Origin: Neorhizobium petrolearium
GTDB lineage: Bacteria; Pseudomonadota; Alphaproteobacteria; Rhizobiales; Rhizobiaceae
Reading direction: 5' to 3'
Length of the DNA stretch: 64,000 nucleotides
Assembly (NCBI RefSeq): GCF_017873175.1
Contig: NZ_JAGGJW010000009.1
Span: forward strand, 186,001 to 250,000
A program made the position numbers and the translations under genes. Positions 17,511 through 26,853 of this stretch are shown here, one piece after another. The notes beneath the pieces were generated by a model that worked only from the letters and a program-made list of their open reading frames with translations, had not been told where the DNA came from and searched no databases. Positions within the stretch are counted from its first letter, which is position 1; each line of letters opens with the position of its first letter.

Positions 17511-18638
17511 ATGACCAAACTCCTTTCCATGAATCGCCGCAATTTCCTTCAGACTTCCGCCGCCGGCGCGCTGGCCGGCATGATGCCGGGCCTGGCCGGA
17601 TCACCCGTGTCCGCCCAGACCGCGCTCACTATCGGCTTCATCTATGTCGGGCCGAAGGACGACTACGGCTATAACCAAGCGCATGCCGAAGGTGCTGCCG
17701 TTATCAAGGCCATGCCGGGCATTACCCTGGTCGAGGAAGAAAACGTCCCCGAGACCGTCGACGTTCAGAAGACGATGGAGTCGATGATCAATCTCGATGG
17801 TGCCGCCCTGCTCTTCCCGACTTCCTTCGGGTATTTCGACCCCCACATGCTGGCCATGGCAGCAAAATACCCGGATGTGGAATTCCGCCATTGCGGCGGC
17901 CTGTGGCAGGAAGGCAAACACCCGGCCAATACCGGCTCCTATTTCGGCTATATCCATCAGGGCCAATACCTGAATGGCATCGCTGCCGGCTATGCCTCGA
18001 AGAGCAAGAAGATAGGCTTCGTCGCCGCCAAGCCCATCCCACAGGTGCTGCAGAACATCAATGCTTTCCTCCTCGGCGCCCGATCCGTCGATCCGGCCAT
18101 CACCTGCCAGGTTATTTTCACGGGTGAATGGTCGCTCGCGGTCAAGGAAGCGGAAGCCACCAACGCGCTGATCGACCAGGGCTCCGATGTCATCACCTGC
18201 CATGTCGACGGCCCGAAGGTGGTGGTCGAAACCGCCGCCGGCCGCGGTGCCTTCGTCTGCGGGTACCATGCCAACCAAAGCGCGCTCGCCAAGGACAAGT
18301 ACCTGACCGGCGCGGAATGGGCCTGGGGCAATGTCTACACGAATTTCATCAAGGCGGCCCAGAGCGGCGGCAAGCTCGGCAATTTCGTCCGCGGCGGCCT
18401 GAAGGACGGTTTCGTCAAGATGAGCCCGCTTGGCCCGGCCGTTTCCGCCGAGGCCCGCAAGAAGTTCGAGGCGACGCTCGCCGAAGCCACGGCCGGTAAG
18501 CTCTCCGTCTTCAAGGGGCCGCTCAAGGACAACAAAGGCAATGTCGTGATCACCGCGGACAAGGCCTATGCAGAAGATGCAATCGATCTCGAAAGCATGG
18601 CCTATCTCGTCGAGGGTGTCGTCGGGTCGACCTCGTAA
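17511..18638 (+). CDS. BMP-family ABC transporter substrate-binding protein (Tat-exported)
   Basis: A 375-aa binding protein of the basic membrane protein/PnrA family, which binds nucleosides or other ring and ureide compounds. The leader has a twin-arginine motif, MNRRNFLQTSAAGALAGMM, so it is probably exported folded through Tat. The mature start reads ALTIGFIYVGPKDDYGYNQA, followed by FPTSFGYFDPHMLAMAAKYP and GSYFGYIHQGQYLNGIAAGY as in family members. ATG at 17511 is chosen because AAGGAG is well spaced before it. It heads the nine-gene biuret-type operon. Biuret or triuret as ligand is inferred from context only. Confidence 0.88.
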   Translation: MTKLLSMNRRNFLQTSAAGALAGMMPGLAGSPVSAQTALTIGFIYVGPKDDYGYNQAHAEGAAVIKAMPGITLVEEENVPETVDVQKTMESMINLDGAALLFPTSFGYFDPHMLAMAAKYPDVEFRHCGGLWQEGKHPANTGSYFGYIHQGQYLNGIAAGYASKSKKIGFVAAKPIPQVLQNINAFLLGARSVDPAITCQVIFTGEWSLAVKEAEATNALIDQGSDVITCHVDGPKVVVETAAGRGAFVCGYHANQSALAKDKYLTGAEWAWGNVYTNFIKAAQSGGKLGNFVRGGLKDGFVKMSPLGPAVSAEARKKFEATLAEATAGKLSVFKGPLKDNKGNVVITADKAYAEDAIDLESMAYLVEGVVGSTS

Positions 18639-18658
18639 CGGACCGCGGGAGAAGCGCC

Positions 18659-19789
18659 ATGACGGTTCAAGCGAACGATCCCGGGCTATCCATATCGGCG
18701 GGAAGCGGTACCCGGATACGGCCCCTTCTCGAGTGGTTCGCGCGGCGGGCGGAAGCTGTGGCGATCGGGCTCGTCGCGATCCTGATCGGCCTGGCGCTCT
18801 TTTCCCTCTTCATCCTGGTGATCGGCAAGTCGCCGGTCACCCTCTTCCAACTCATGTACACGGGCGGTTTTGGAAGCTGGTTCTCGGTCCAGAACAGTCT
18901 TTCACGCGCCGCCCCCCTGCTTCTGACGGCGCTCTGCGTCGCCCTGCCCGCCCGCCTCGGCCTCGTCATCATCGGCGGTGAAGGTGCGGTGGTGCTCGGC
19001 GGCGTCGCTGCGGCAGCGGCAGCCATGCCGTTGCTCGGCCTCGTTCCGCCGGCCGTGCTGTTCGTCTTCATGGGGCTTGCCGCCATGGTGATCGGCGGGC
19101 TCTGGATCGGGCTCGCCGGTTTCCTGCGCCACTATCGCGGCGTCAACGAGACGATCTCCTCGTTGCTCTTGGCCTATATCGCAATCGCCCTGATGAACCA
19201 GTTCGTCGAAGGGCCGCTGCGCGACCCGGCAAGCCTCAACAAGCCCTCCACCAGGCCGCTGCCGGCCGAGTACATGATGGGCGACATTCCCGGCATGGAC
19301 GTCCATTGGGGCCTCATTATCGGCATCCTCGCCTGCATCCTCTCCTGGATCCTGATGGAGGCGACGAGCTATGGTTTCGCGGCCCGCATCGCCGGCGGCA
19401 ATGTACGGGCCGCGCAGATTCAAGGCTTGCCGGTCGGCAAGCTGATCACGGGCTTTACCGCCATAGCAGGCAGTTTCGCCGGACTTGCCGGGATGGTGGA
19501 AGTGGCTGCCGTGCAGGGCAGCGCCAATGCCTCGCTGGCGGCCGGCTACGGTTATACCGGCATTCTCGTGGCCTTCCTCGCCCGCCACAATCCGCTGGCG
19601 ATCATCCCGGTCGCCATCCTGCTCGGCGGCATCGATGCCTCGGGCGGCCTCATCCAGCGGCGCATGGGCCTGCCGGATGCCACCGTGCTGGTCCTGCAGG
19701 GCACGCTCTTCATCGTCATTCTCTTCTGCGAAACCTTCTACGGCCGCTTCAGGATCTTCGATCCCGACCTCTGGAAAAGGAGCGCATGA
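18659..19789 (+). CDS. ABC transporter permease (BMP/nucleoside-type), first of pair
   Basis: A 376-aa inner-membrane protein with about nine to ten hydrophobic helices, of the branched-chain/monosaccharide permease superfamily used by BMP-type importers. Family marks are PLLLTALCVALPARLGLVII, GGEGAVVLGGVAAAAAAMP, RGVNETISSLLLAYIAIALM, and a C-terminal AGYGYTGILVAFLARHNPLA. It follows the binding protein by 20 bp and overlaps the second permease start (ATGA). It pairs with that protein and the ATPase at 22454. Confidence 0.9.
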   Translation: MTVQANDPGLSISAGSGTRIRPLLEWFARRAEAVAIGLVAILIGLALFSLFILVIGKSPVTLFQLMYTGGFGSWFSVQNSLSRAAPLLLTALCVALPARLGLVIIGGEGAVVLGGVAAAAAAMPLLGLVPPAVLFVFMGLAAMVIGGLWIGLAGFLRHYRGVNETISSLLLAYIAIALMNQFVEGPLRDPASLNKPSTRPLPAEYMMGDIPGMDVHWGLIIGILACILSWILMEATSYGFAARIAGGNVRAAQIQGLPVGKLITGFTAIAGSFAGLAGMVEVAAVQGSANASLAAGYGYTGILVAFLARHNPLAIIPVAILLGGIDASGGLIQRRMGLPDATVLVLQGTLFIVILFCETFYGRFRIFDPDLWKRSA

Positions 19790-20715
19790 TGGACGAGTCA
19801 GGTATCGGTTTCTGGGGCGTGCCTCTCGCGATCTTCGCCGGCGCCATCCGCGTCTCCACTCCCTTCATCTTCGTCTCGCTTGGCGAGACGATCACCGAAC
19901 GCTCCGGCCGCATCAATCTCGGGCTTGAAGGCACACTCGTCTTCGGCGCCATGAGCGCCTATGCGGTCACGGTGCTGACCAGCTCGCCCTGGCTCGGCGT
20001 GCTCGCCGCGATGGCCACGGGCGCCGTCTTCGGCCTGGTCCATGGCTGGATCTGCAAGTTCCCGAAGGTGAACGACATTGCGATCGGTATCGCTATGATG
20101 CAGTTCGGCCTCGGCCTTGCCTTCTTCCTCGGCAAGCCGTTCATCCAGCCGGCTGCCCCGAAACTGCCCTCCATTCTGCTCGGCGGCTGGTCCGGCATTC
20201 CACAGGTACAGGCAGCGCTCAACATCAATGTGCTCTTCTTCATCGGCGCGAGTTTGGCGGTGTTCCTCTTCTGGGCCTTCAAAAACACCCGCATCGGCCT
20301 CACCCTGCGGGTCGTCGGAGACAGTACCGATGCGGCGCGCGCCATGGGTCTCAGTCCGGATACGGTGCGCCTGCTGGCGACCGCCGTTGGCAGCTCATTG
20401 GCAGCGGTCGGCGGCGCCTATCTCTCGCTCTATTATCCCGGCTCCTGGAACGAGGGAATTTCCTCGGGCCAAGGGTTAATGGCCGTGGCGCTCGTGATCT
20501 TCGCCCGCTGGAACCCGATCGGCTGCTTCCTCGCGGCCTTGCTCTTCGGCGGCGCCGGCGCGCTCGGTCCGGCGCTGCAATCGGTCGGCGTCACGCAGGG
20601 CTATTACCTCTTCTATGCGGCACCCTACGTGCTCACCCTCATCATCTTGATCATCACCTCCTCACCGACCCGCTCGCTGGCGGGCGCGCCTGGCGTACTG
20701 TCACTGACAAAATAA
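19786..20715 (+). CDS. ABC transporter permease (BMP/nucleoside-type), second of pair
   Basis: A 309-aa permease. It begins ...VPLAIFAGAIRVSTPFIFVS, then the conserved LGETITERSGRINLGLEGTL seen in second permeases of nucleoside-type importers. Later come NDIAIGIAMMQFGLGLAFFL and GLTLRVVGDSTDAARAMGLS (ATPase-contacting loop). There are two adjacent ATG codons: 19786 overlaps the previous stop, while 19789 has the better spacing from AAAAGGAG. Product length differs by one residue. It is part of the transporter of the biuret-type operon. Confidence 0.9.
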   Translation: MMDESGIGFWGVPLAIFAGAIRVSTPFIFVSLGETITERSGRINLGLEGTLVFGAMSAYAVTVLTSSPWLGVLAAMATGAVFGLVHGWICKFPKVNDIAIGIAMMQFGLGLAFFLGKPFIQPAAPKLPSILLGGWSGIPQVQAALNINVLFFIGASLAVFLFWAFKNTRIGLTLRVVGDSTDAARAMGLSPDTVRLLATAVGSSLAAVGGAYLSLYYPGSWNEGISSGQGLMAVALVIFARWNPIGCFLAALLFGGAGALGPALQSVGVTQGYYLFYAAPYVLTLIILIITSSPTRSLAGAPGVLSLTK

Positions 20716-20727
20716 AGGAGTTCCCCG

Positions 20728-21744
20728 ATGAACGGACTTGGCGGCCTCAACAAATCCGAACACGGCGTCGGCATTGGTCTCGTCCAGCTCCAGTTGCCGG
20801 TGACCATCACCAAGGCGGATCTCACCAGGCAGACGCACGTTATCGTTGATCTCGTCGGCAAGGCGCGGCGCAACCAGCCCGGCATGGATCTCGTCGTCTT
20901 TCCCGAATATGCGCTGCACGGGCTTTCCATGGACACCAACCCGGAAATCATGTGCACGCTCGACGGGCCGGAGGTCGCCGCGTTCAGACAAGCCTGCAAG
21001 GATAACGCCATCTGGGGCTGCTTCTCGATCATGGAGCTGAACCCCGGCGGCATGCCCTACAATTCCGGCATCGTCATCGACGAGCAGGGCGAGCTGAAGC
21101 TCTATTACCGCAAGATGCACCCATGGGTGCCGGTCGAACCCTGGGAGCCGGGTGATCTCGGCATCCCGGTCATCGACGGGCCGAAAGGCGCCAAGCTGGC
21201 ACTGATCATTTGCCATGACGGCATGTTCCCGGAAATGGCGCGCGAATGCGCCTATAAGGGCGCCGAGATCATGATCCGAACGGCGGGTTACACGGCGCCG
21301 ATCCGCGAGGCCTGGCGTTTCACCAACCAGTCCAACGCCTTCTGCAATCTGATGGTGACGGCAAGCGTCTGCATGTGCGGTTCTGACGGCACGTTCGATT
21401 CGATGGGCGAAGGCATGATCTGCAATTTCGACGGCACGATCATCGCTCACGGCACGTCCGGCCGGGTGAACGAAATCATCACCGCCGAAGTACGGCCGGA
21501 CCTCGTTCGTGAAGCGCGGCTCGGCTGGGGCGTAGAGAACAACATCTACCAGTTCGGCCATCGCGGGTACGTCGCCGTCGCCGGCGGCGCGGGCGATGCG
21601 CCCTACAGCTACATGCACGACCTCATCGCCGGGAAATACAGGCTGCCCTGGGAGGCCGAGGTGAAGGTGACCGACGGCACCTCCTGCGGTTTCGGCAAGC
21701 CGGTGCGCTGTTACGGCAAAACCCTGAAACCCGCTGCGGAATAG
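20728..21744 (+). CDS. amiF: Formamidase/aliphatic amidase (nitrilase superfamily)
   Basis: A 338-aa cytoplasmic nitrilase-superfamily hydrolase, the size of AmiF formamidase and AmiE. The catalytic triad is visible as Glu60 ([10 protein letters not shown]), Lys129 ([17 protein letters not shown]) and Cys162 ([18 protein letters not shown]). The WEPGDLG and [20 protein letters not shown] segments are characteristic of the formamidase/aliphatic amidase branch. Formamidase converts formamide to formate and ammonia. In this operon the true substrate could instead be another small amide released from the imported compound. It sits 12 bp after the second permease with an AAAGGAG site. Confidence 0.85.
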   Translation: MNGLGGLNKSEHGVGIGLVQLQLPVTITKADLTRQTHVIVDLVGKARRNQPGMDLVVFPEYALHGLSMDTNPEIMCTLDGPEVAAFRQACKDNAIWGCFSIMELNPGGMPYNSGIVIDEQGELKLYYRKMHPWVPVEPWEPGDLGIPVIDGPKGAKLALIICHDGMFPEMARECAYKGAEIMIRTAGYTAPIREAWRFTNQSNAFCNLMVTASVCMCGSDGTFDSMGEGMICNFDGTIIAHGTSGRVNEIITAEVRPDLVREARLGWGVENNIYQFGHRGYVAVAGGAGDAPYSYMHDLIAGKYRLPWEAEVKVTDGTSCGFGKPVRCYGKTLKPAAE

Positions 21745-21755
21745 GAGACACGACG

Positions 21756-22457
21756 ATGGACGCGATGGTCGAGACCAAAGAGCATTTTATCGACGCCGAT
21801 CCCTATCCATGGCCCTACAACGGCAAGCTCCGATCCGACAACACGGCGCTGATCATCATCGACATGCAGACCGATTTCTGCGGCAAGGGCGGTTATGTCG
21901 ACCACATGGGCTATGACCTGTCGCTGGTGCAGGCGCCGATCGAGCCGATCAGACAAGTCCTCTCTGCCATGCGGGCCAAGGGCTACTACATCATCCATAC
22001 CCGCGAGGGACACCGGCCGGATCTTGCCGACCTGCCGGCGAACAAACGCTGGCGCTCGCAGCGCATCGGCGCCGGCATCGGCGACCCCGGCCCCTGCGGC
22101 CGCATCCTGATCCGCGGCGAGCCCGGCTGGGACATCATCCCCGAGCTCTATCCTATCGAGGGCGAGGCGATTATCGACAAGCCCGGCAAGGGCTCCTTCT
22201 GCTCCACCGATCTGGAGCTGATCCTCAACCAGAAGCGCATCGAGAACATCATCCTGACCGGCATCACCACCGACGTCTGCGTCTCGACCACGATGCGCGA
22301 GGCGAACGACCGCGGCTTCGAATGCCTGCTTCTCGAAGATTGCTGCGGCGCGACCGATTACGGCAACCACCTGGCCGCCATCAAGATGGTGAAGATGCAG
22401 GGCGGCGTCTTCGGCTCCGTCTCCAATTCCGAAACCTTGGTGAGCCAGCTTCCATGA
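21756..22457 (+). CDS. biuH: Biuret amidohydrolase (isochorismatase/cysteine hydrolase family)
   Basis: A 233-aa cysteine hydrolase. It strongly resembles the characterised biuret hydrolase BiuH of Rhizobium leguminosarum as I recall it. Counting from the ATG, the catalytic triad is Asp36 ([10 protein letters not shown]), Lys142 ([10 protein letters not shown]) and Cys175 ([15 protein letters not shown]), the same numbering as in BiuH. The enzyme hydrolyses biuret to allophanate and ammonia in the cytoplasm. The next step is supplied by the allophanate hydrolase at the operon's end. AGGAG precedes the start, and its stop overlaps the ATPase start (ATGA). Substrate assignment is by recalled similarity plus context, not a search. 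Confidence 0.88.
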   Translation: MDAMVETKEHFIDADPYPWPYNGKLRSDNTALIIIDMQTDFCGKGGYVDHMGYDLSLVQAPIEPIRQVLSAMRAKGYYIIHTREGHRPDLADLPANKRWRSQRIGAGIGDPGPCGRILIRGEPGWDIIPELYPIEGEAIIDKPGKGSFCSTDLELILNQKRIENIILTGITTDVCVSTTMREANDRGFECLLLEDCCGATDYGNHLAAIKMVKMQGGVFGSVSNSETLVSQLP

Positions 22458-24007
22458 GCAATATCGTCCGCGATACGCCCCTCCCTCAGACCGGCAAGGC
22501 GATCGGCGTCGAAACGCTTGGCATGACCATGCGCTTCGGCTCGTTCACCGCACTCGACAATGTCTCGATCAGCGTGCCGGCCTGTTCCTTCCATGCGCTG
22601 CTCGGCGAAAACGGCGCCGGCAAGTCGACGCTCGTCAAATGCATCATGGGCTTCTACCATGCAACCTCAGGCTCGCTGTCGGTCGATGGCCGCGAAGTGG
22701 CGATCGCCTCGCCTAAGGATGCCGCGACCTACGGACTCGGTATGGTTTATCAGCATTTCACGTTGGTCCCGTCGCTGACCGGCGCGGAAAACCTCGTCAT
22801 CAGCCGCCCCGAGGTACCGGCCGTGATCAACTGGGCAAAGGAGCGGAAGGATCTTGCAGCCTTCATGGAGCGCATGCCGTTCAACATCCCGCTCGATCGG
22901 CCGGTGAGCGAGCTCGCCGCCGGCGAAAAGCAGAAGCTCGAAATCGTCAAGCAGCTCTATCTCGGCCGCTCCTTCCTCGTACTCGACGAACCGACCTCGG
23001 TTCTGACGCCGGCGGAAGCTGACGAAATGCTCGGCCTCGTACGCGGCATGACCGAGCGCGGCGAACTGACTGTGCTGATGATCTCCCACAAGTTCCATGA
23101 GGTGACCAAGTTCACCGATGCGGTCTCGATCCTGCGCCGTGGAAGACTGGTCGGCACCGGCAAGATCGGCGAACTTTCGACAACCGACATGGCGGCAATG
23201 ATGATCGGTGACGTGAGGCTCGCCGAACTCGACAGCCGCCTGCCCGTCCCGGAAGCGGCAAGACCCGTGCTGACAGTCGAGAAGGTCAAGGCGCCGGATC
23301 GTTCGGGCCTCAAGACGATCGAGATCGAGGACCTGACGGTGCGGTCCGGCGAGATCGTCGGCATTGCCGGCATTTCCGGCAATGGCCAGAAGGAACTGAC
23401 CGAAATCCTCGCCGGTCAGAGGCCGACCGACACGGGCCGCGTCGTCGTCAACGGTGAGACCTATGGCGCCACTCGTTCGGAGACCCGCAAGAACAACGTC
23501 CGCTTCATCCCGGAAGAGCCGTTGCAGAACGCCTGCGCGCCCAAAATGACGGTGAGCGAGAACCTCGCCTTCCGCACCTTCGATCTCAAGCCGAATGGCA
23601 AGGACGCGATCTGGCTTTCCAGGGGCGCAATGAAGAAACGGGCGGCTGCGCTCATTTCGGATTTCAAGGTGAAGACGGCCTCCTCCTCGTCGCCGATTGC
23701 TGCCCTTTCCGGCGGCAATGTGCAGCGCGCCGTACTCGCCCGCGAGCTGACCGGCGACGTCGATCTGCTGATCGTCTCCAACCCCTGTTTCGGCCTCGAC
23801 TTTTCCGCCGTGGCGGAGGTCCGTGCCCGCATCATGAAGGCCCGCAATTCCGGCACGGCCGTGCTGCTGCTTTCCGAAGACCTCGACGAACTGCTCGAAA
23901 TGTCGGACCGCATCATGGTCATCTCGGAGGGTAAACTGGTCTACGAAACGTCGGCCCTCGGGGCGGATGTCGGCGTCATCGGCGCGCATATGGCGGGGCA
24001 TCACTGA
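22454..24007 (+). CDS. ABC transporter ATPase with two nucleotide-binding domains (BMP type)
   Basis: A 517-aa duplicated ATPase, as used by sugar- and nucleoside-type importers. The first domain has Walker [19 protein letters not shown] near residue 51, [20 protein letters not shown] and Walker [18 protein letters not shown]. The second has a degenerate Walker A ([17 protein letters not shown], lacking the GKS/T), [18 protein letters not shown] and [15 protein letters not shown], where the DEP of Walker B is replaced. So only the first site is likely to hydrolyse ATP fully, the usual asymmetry for this class. It overlaps biuH upstream (ATGA) and the next hydrolase downstream (TGATG). Confidence 0.9.
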   Translation: MSNIVRDTPLPQTGKAIGVETLGMTMRFGSFTALDNVSISVPACSFHALLGENGAGKSTLVKCIMGFYHATSGSLSVDGREVAIASPKDAATYGLGMVYQHFTLVPSLTGAENLVISRPEVPAVINWAKERKDLAAFMERMPFNIPLDRPVSELAAGEKQKLEIVKQLYLGRSFLVLDEPTSVLTPAEADEMLGLVRGMTERGELTVLMISHKFHEVTKFTDAVSILRRGRLVGTGKIGELSTTDMAAMMIGDVRLAELDSRLPVPEAARPVLTVEKVKAPDRSGLKTIEIEDLTVRSGEIVGIAGISGNGQKELTEILAGQRPTDTGRVVVNGETYGATRSETRKNNVRFIPEEPLQNACAPKMTVSENLAFRTFDLKPNGKDAIWLSRGAMKKRAAALISDFKVKTASSSSPIAALSGGNVQRAVLARELTGDVDLLIVSNPCFGLDFSAVAEVRARIMKARNSGTAVLLLSEDLDELLEMSDRIMVISEGKLVYETSALGADVGVIGAHMAGHH

Positions 24008-24690
24008 TGGGCGATATCAAGGCGGAACCCTTCACCTTCCCGGCGATACCGGAAGCACTGGCGCTGATCGTCATCGACATGCAGCGGGATTTCGCAGAAC
24101 CCGGCGGCTTCGGCGCCAGCCTTGGCAACGATGTTTCCCGCATCACCAGGATTGTGCCGGAGGTGAAACGCCTGATCGAGGGCTTTCGAGCCGCCAGTCT
24201 ACCGGTCATCCACACGATGGAGTGCCACAGGCCTGACCTCTCCGATCTGCCGCCCGCAAAACGGGATCGCGGCAACCCTTCGCTCCGAATCGGCGACGAA
24301 GGCCCAATGGGCCGCATTTTGATCTCCGGCGAGAGAGGCACCGAAATCCTGCCGGAACTTGCGCCAATCGATGGCGAAGTGGTGATCGAAAAGCCCGGCA
24401 AGGGCGCTTTCTACGCCACGGAGCTCGGCGACGTGCTGAAGGCAAAGGGCATCAGGCAGCTCGTCTTTGCCGGCGTCACCACGGAAGTCTGCGTCCAGAC
24501 CACCATGCGCGAGGCGAATGACCGGGGTTATGAATGCCTGCTCGCCGAGGAGGCGACGGAGAGTTACTTTCCCGAGTTCAAGGCGGCGGCCATGGCCATG
24601 ATCCGCGCCCAGGGTGCGATCGTCGGCTGGACCGCCCATGTTGACGACATTCTGGAAGGGATCGCGCCAAAGGGGATGGCCAATGCCTGA
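24007..24690 (+). CDS. Isochorismatase-family cysteine hydrolase, possible triuret hydrolase
   Basis: A 227-aa cysteine hydrolase and clear paralogue of the adjacent BiuH. It shares CHRPDLSDLPPAKR ([14 protein letters not shown] in BiuH), VIEKPGKGAF and [20 protein letters not shown]. The triad is Asp24, Lys129 and Cys162; the Lys-to-Cys spacing of 33 equals that of BiuH. It lacks the first ~12 residues of BiuH and differs around the substrate loop (FAEPGGFGASLGNDV against [14 protein letters not shown]). A two-hydrolase arrangement fits a triuret-to-biuret step ahead of BiuH, as in the TrtA pathway. A ureidoacrylate-type or N-carbamoyl substrate is equally possible. The function is inferred. 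Confidence 0.65.
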   Translation: MGDIKAEPFTFPAIPEALALIVIDMQRDFAEPGGFGASLGNDVSRITRIVPEVKRLIEGFRAASLPVIHTMECHRPDLSDLPPAKRDRGNPSLRIGDEGPMGRILISGERGTEILPELAPIDGEVVIEKPGKGAFYATELGDVLKAKGIRQLVFAGVTTEVCVQTTMREANDRGYECLLAEEATESYFPEFKAAAMAMIRAQGAIVGWTAHVDDILEGIAPKGMANA

Positions 24691-25045
24691 ATCAACTCGC
24701 GAACTTCTGACGCTAGGCGGCTGGAAAGACTTGGAATTCGAACCCTTCCGCGGCGAGGTCACCATCCACTGGATCCGCTCCTTCGAGGGCAATCAGCCGG
24801 GCGTGGCACTGCTGAAGTACGAAGCCGGAGCTTCCGTGCCACGTCATCGCCATGAAGGGCTCGAAACCATCCTGGTGCTCGACGGCGTGCAATCCGACGA
24901 GGCCGGCGACTATGGCCGCGGCAGCTACATCGTCAACGCGCCCGGCAGCGAACATTCGGTCTGGAGTGATACCGGCTGCGTCGTGCTGATCCAGTGGGAC
25001 CGGCCCGTGAAAATACTCGAAGAGGAAATGCCATGCCCCCGCTAG
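24683..25045 (+). CDS. Small cupin-domain protein
   Basis: A 120-aa single-domain cupin. Motif 1 is GASVPRHRHEGLETILVLDG (two His and a Glu for metal) and motif 2 is GSYIVNAPGSEHSVWSDTGC with the third His. It resembles the ChrR-like/anti-sigma cupin subgroup but has no zinc-finger N-terminus. It overlaps the upstream hydrolase by 8 bp and the downstream allophanate hydrolase by 13 bp, so it is translationally embedded in the pathway. Possible roles are a metal-dependent isomerase, an ureidoglycolate-lyase-like step, or ligand sensing. None can be chosen from sequence. Confidence 0.75.
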   Translation: MPESTRELLTLGGWKDLEFEPFRGEVTIHWIRSFEGNQPGVALLKYEAGASVPRHRHEGLETILVLDGVQSDEAGDYGRGSYIVNAPGSEHSVWSDTGCVVLIQWDRPVKILEEEMPCPR

Positions 25046-26853
25046 CGACACCGGCTTTTGACATCGCCTCGCTGCACGCCTTCTACAGGGATGGCGGCAG
25101 CGTCGCCGACATTGTCGAGAGTGTCTTCGCCCGCATCGCGGAGGTGAACGATCCCGGCATCTTCATCCATCTGGCACAGAAGGACGCGGTCCTTGCGGAA
25201 GCGGCCAAACTTGGCGGTTTCGATCTGGAAAAACCGCTCTTCGGCATCCCCTTCGCGGTAAAGGACAATATCGACGTCGCCGGCATGCCGACCACCGCTG
25301 CGTGCCCCGACTATTCCTATCTGCCTGAAAAGGATGCGACCGTCGTCCGGCTGCTGAAGCAAGCGGGCGCGCTCGTCATCGGCAAGACCAATCTCGACCA
25401 GTTCGCCACGGGCCTTGTAGGCGTCCGCTCGCCCTACCCGATCCCGAAGAATGCCATCGATCCCGGCCTGGTCCCCGGTGGCTCGTCCTCCGGCTCGGCA
25501 GTGGCGGCGGCCCAAGGCATCGTCAGCTTCGCGCTTGGCACAGATACCGCCGGTTCGGGCCGCATTCCCGCGGGGCTCAACAACATCGTCGGCTTGAAGC
25601 CAAGCGTCGGTGCGCTCTCCACCACCGGCGTCATTCCCGCCTGCCGTACACTGGATTGCGTCTCGATCTTCGCACTGACGGTGGACGATGCCTGGAAGGC
25701 CTTCTCCGTTGCATCGAAATATGACGAGACCGACGCCTATTCGAAATCCATCCCCGCCACAGGCTACGGCCCGACCCCGCCAATGCTGACGATCGGCGTG
25801 CCGGTCAAGACAGACCTGCAATTCTTCGGCGATGCGGCAATGGAGGCAGCCTATTTCGACGCACTTTCGACACTCGCGAGGCTCGGCCACAAACTGATCG
25901 AAGTACCGTTCGGCGATTTCTATAAGGTCGCAAACCTGCTTTATGAGGGCGCTTGGGTGGCGGAGCGTTATGCGGCAATCAAGCCGTTCTTCGATGAGAA
26001 TGAAGCCAGCCTCCATCCGGTGACGCGCAAGATCTACGGTGGCGCCAAGACACTCTCGGCGGCCGACGCCTTCAATGGTTTCTATGCCCTGCAGGCGCTG
26101 AAGAAGAAGATCGAACCGCGGGTCGCCTCGGTCGATCTGTTCTGTGTTCCGACGGCTCCGACACATTACACCCTTGCCGATCTGGAAGCGGAACCGATCC
26201 GGGAGAACTCCCGCCTCGGCACCTATACAAATTTCGTCAACCTGCTCGACATGTGTGGCATCGCCGTACCGGCCGGCACCCGCGCCGACCGCCTGCCGGC
26301 CAGTATCACGCTTTTGGCTCTCTCCGGCCGCGACGGGCTGACTGCCTCGCTCGCCCGCGATCTCCATCAGGCGAGCGGCTTGACGCTCGGTGCTACCGGC
26401 TGGCCGCAACCGGAAGCGGCGGAAATCATCTCGGCACCTGAAGACAACCAGTTGATCGATATTGTCGTGATCGGCGCACATCTTTCCGGCATGCCGCTAA
26501 ACCATCAACTCACCGAACTCGAGGGCAAATTCTCCCGCGTCGCACGGACATCGGCAGCTTACAGGCTCTATGCGCTGGCGGACACCACGCCGCCGAAACC
26601 CGGCATCATTCGCGTAGAAGAAGGCGAAGGCGGCGAGATCGAGGTGGAAGTCTGGAAGCTGACGCCAGCGGCTTTCGGGCTGTTCGTTGCGGCCATCCCG
26701 GCCCCGCTGAGTATCGGCACGGTGACGTTGTCGGATGGGACTTCGGCCAAGGGCTTCCTCGCCGAGCCGCTCGGGCTGAAGAATGCCCTCGACATCACCG
26801 CCTTTAGCGGGTGGAGAGCATATTGTAAGAACCTGGCCTTCACGACCCATTGA
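25033..26853 (+). CDS. atzF: Allophanate hydrolase
   Basis: A 606-aa two-domain protein of the length of AtzF/DUR1,2-type allophanate hydrolases. The N-terminal amidase-signature domain has Lys77 (GIPFAVKDNIDVAG), cis-Ser151 (VPGGSSSGSAVAAAQG) and nucleophile Ser175 (GTDTAGSGRIPAG). The spacings of 74 and 24 match the AtzF triad as I recall it. The C-terminal domain (about 460-606) is the allophanate hydrolase C-terminal domain, with VIGAHLSGMPLNHQL and GIIRVEEGEGGEIEVEVWKL. The protein converts allophanate to ammonia and an unstable carbamate-type product that breaks down to ammonia and CO2. It completes the biuret pathway. The ATG at 25033 overlaps the cupin stop. Confidence 0.9.
   Translation: MPPLATPAFDIASLHAFYRDGGSVADIVESVFARIAEVNDPGIFIHLAQKDAVLAEAAKLGGFDLEKPLFGIPFAVKDNIDVAGMPTTAACPDYSYLPEKDATVVRLLKQAGALVIGKTNLDQFATGLVGVRSPYPIPKNAIDPGLVPGGSSSGSAVAAAQGIVSFALGTDTAGSGRIPAGLNNIVGLKPSVGALSTTGVIPACRTLDCVSIFALTVDDAWKAFSVASKYDETDAYSKSIPATGYGPTPPMLTIGVPVKTDLQFFGDAAMEAAYFDALSTLARLGHKLIEVPFGDFYKVANLLYEGAWVAERYAAIKPFFDENEASLHPVTRKIYGGAKTLSAADAFNGFYALQALKKKIEPRVASVDLFCVPTAPTHYTLADLEAEPIRENSRLGTYTNFVNLLDMCGIAVPAGTRADRLPASITLLALSGRDGLTASLARDLHQASGLTLGATGWPQPEAAEIISAPEDNQLIDIVVIGAHLSGMPLNHQLTELEGKFSRVARTSAAYRLYALADTTPPKPGIIRVEEGEGGEIEVEVWKLTPAAFGLFVAAIPAPLSIGTVTLSDGTSAKGFLAEPLGLKNALDITAFSGWRAYCKNLAFTTH

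Noticed and set aside
20728..21744. Nitrilase-fold protein as a cyanuric-acid or biuret enzyme
   Set aside because: The WEPG and PEYALHG motifs fit formamidase/aliphatic amidase, and BiuH next door already accounts for biuret hydrolysis.
22667..24004. A 445-codon open frame on the minus strand opposite the double ATPase gene
   Set aside because: His/Arg/Asp-rich shadow product with no motif; the plus strand has two clear ATPase domains and coupled starts.
25042..26481. A 479-codon open frame on the minus strand opposite allophanate hydrolase
   Set aside because: It is entirely antisense to a gene with an intact catalytic triad, shows no family resemblance and has no start signal.
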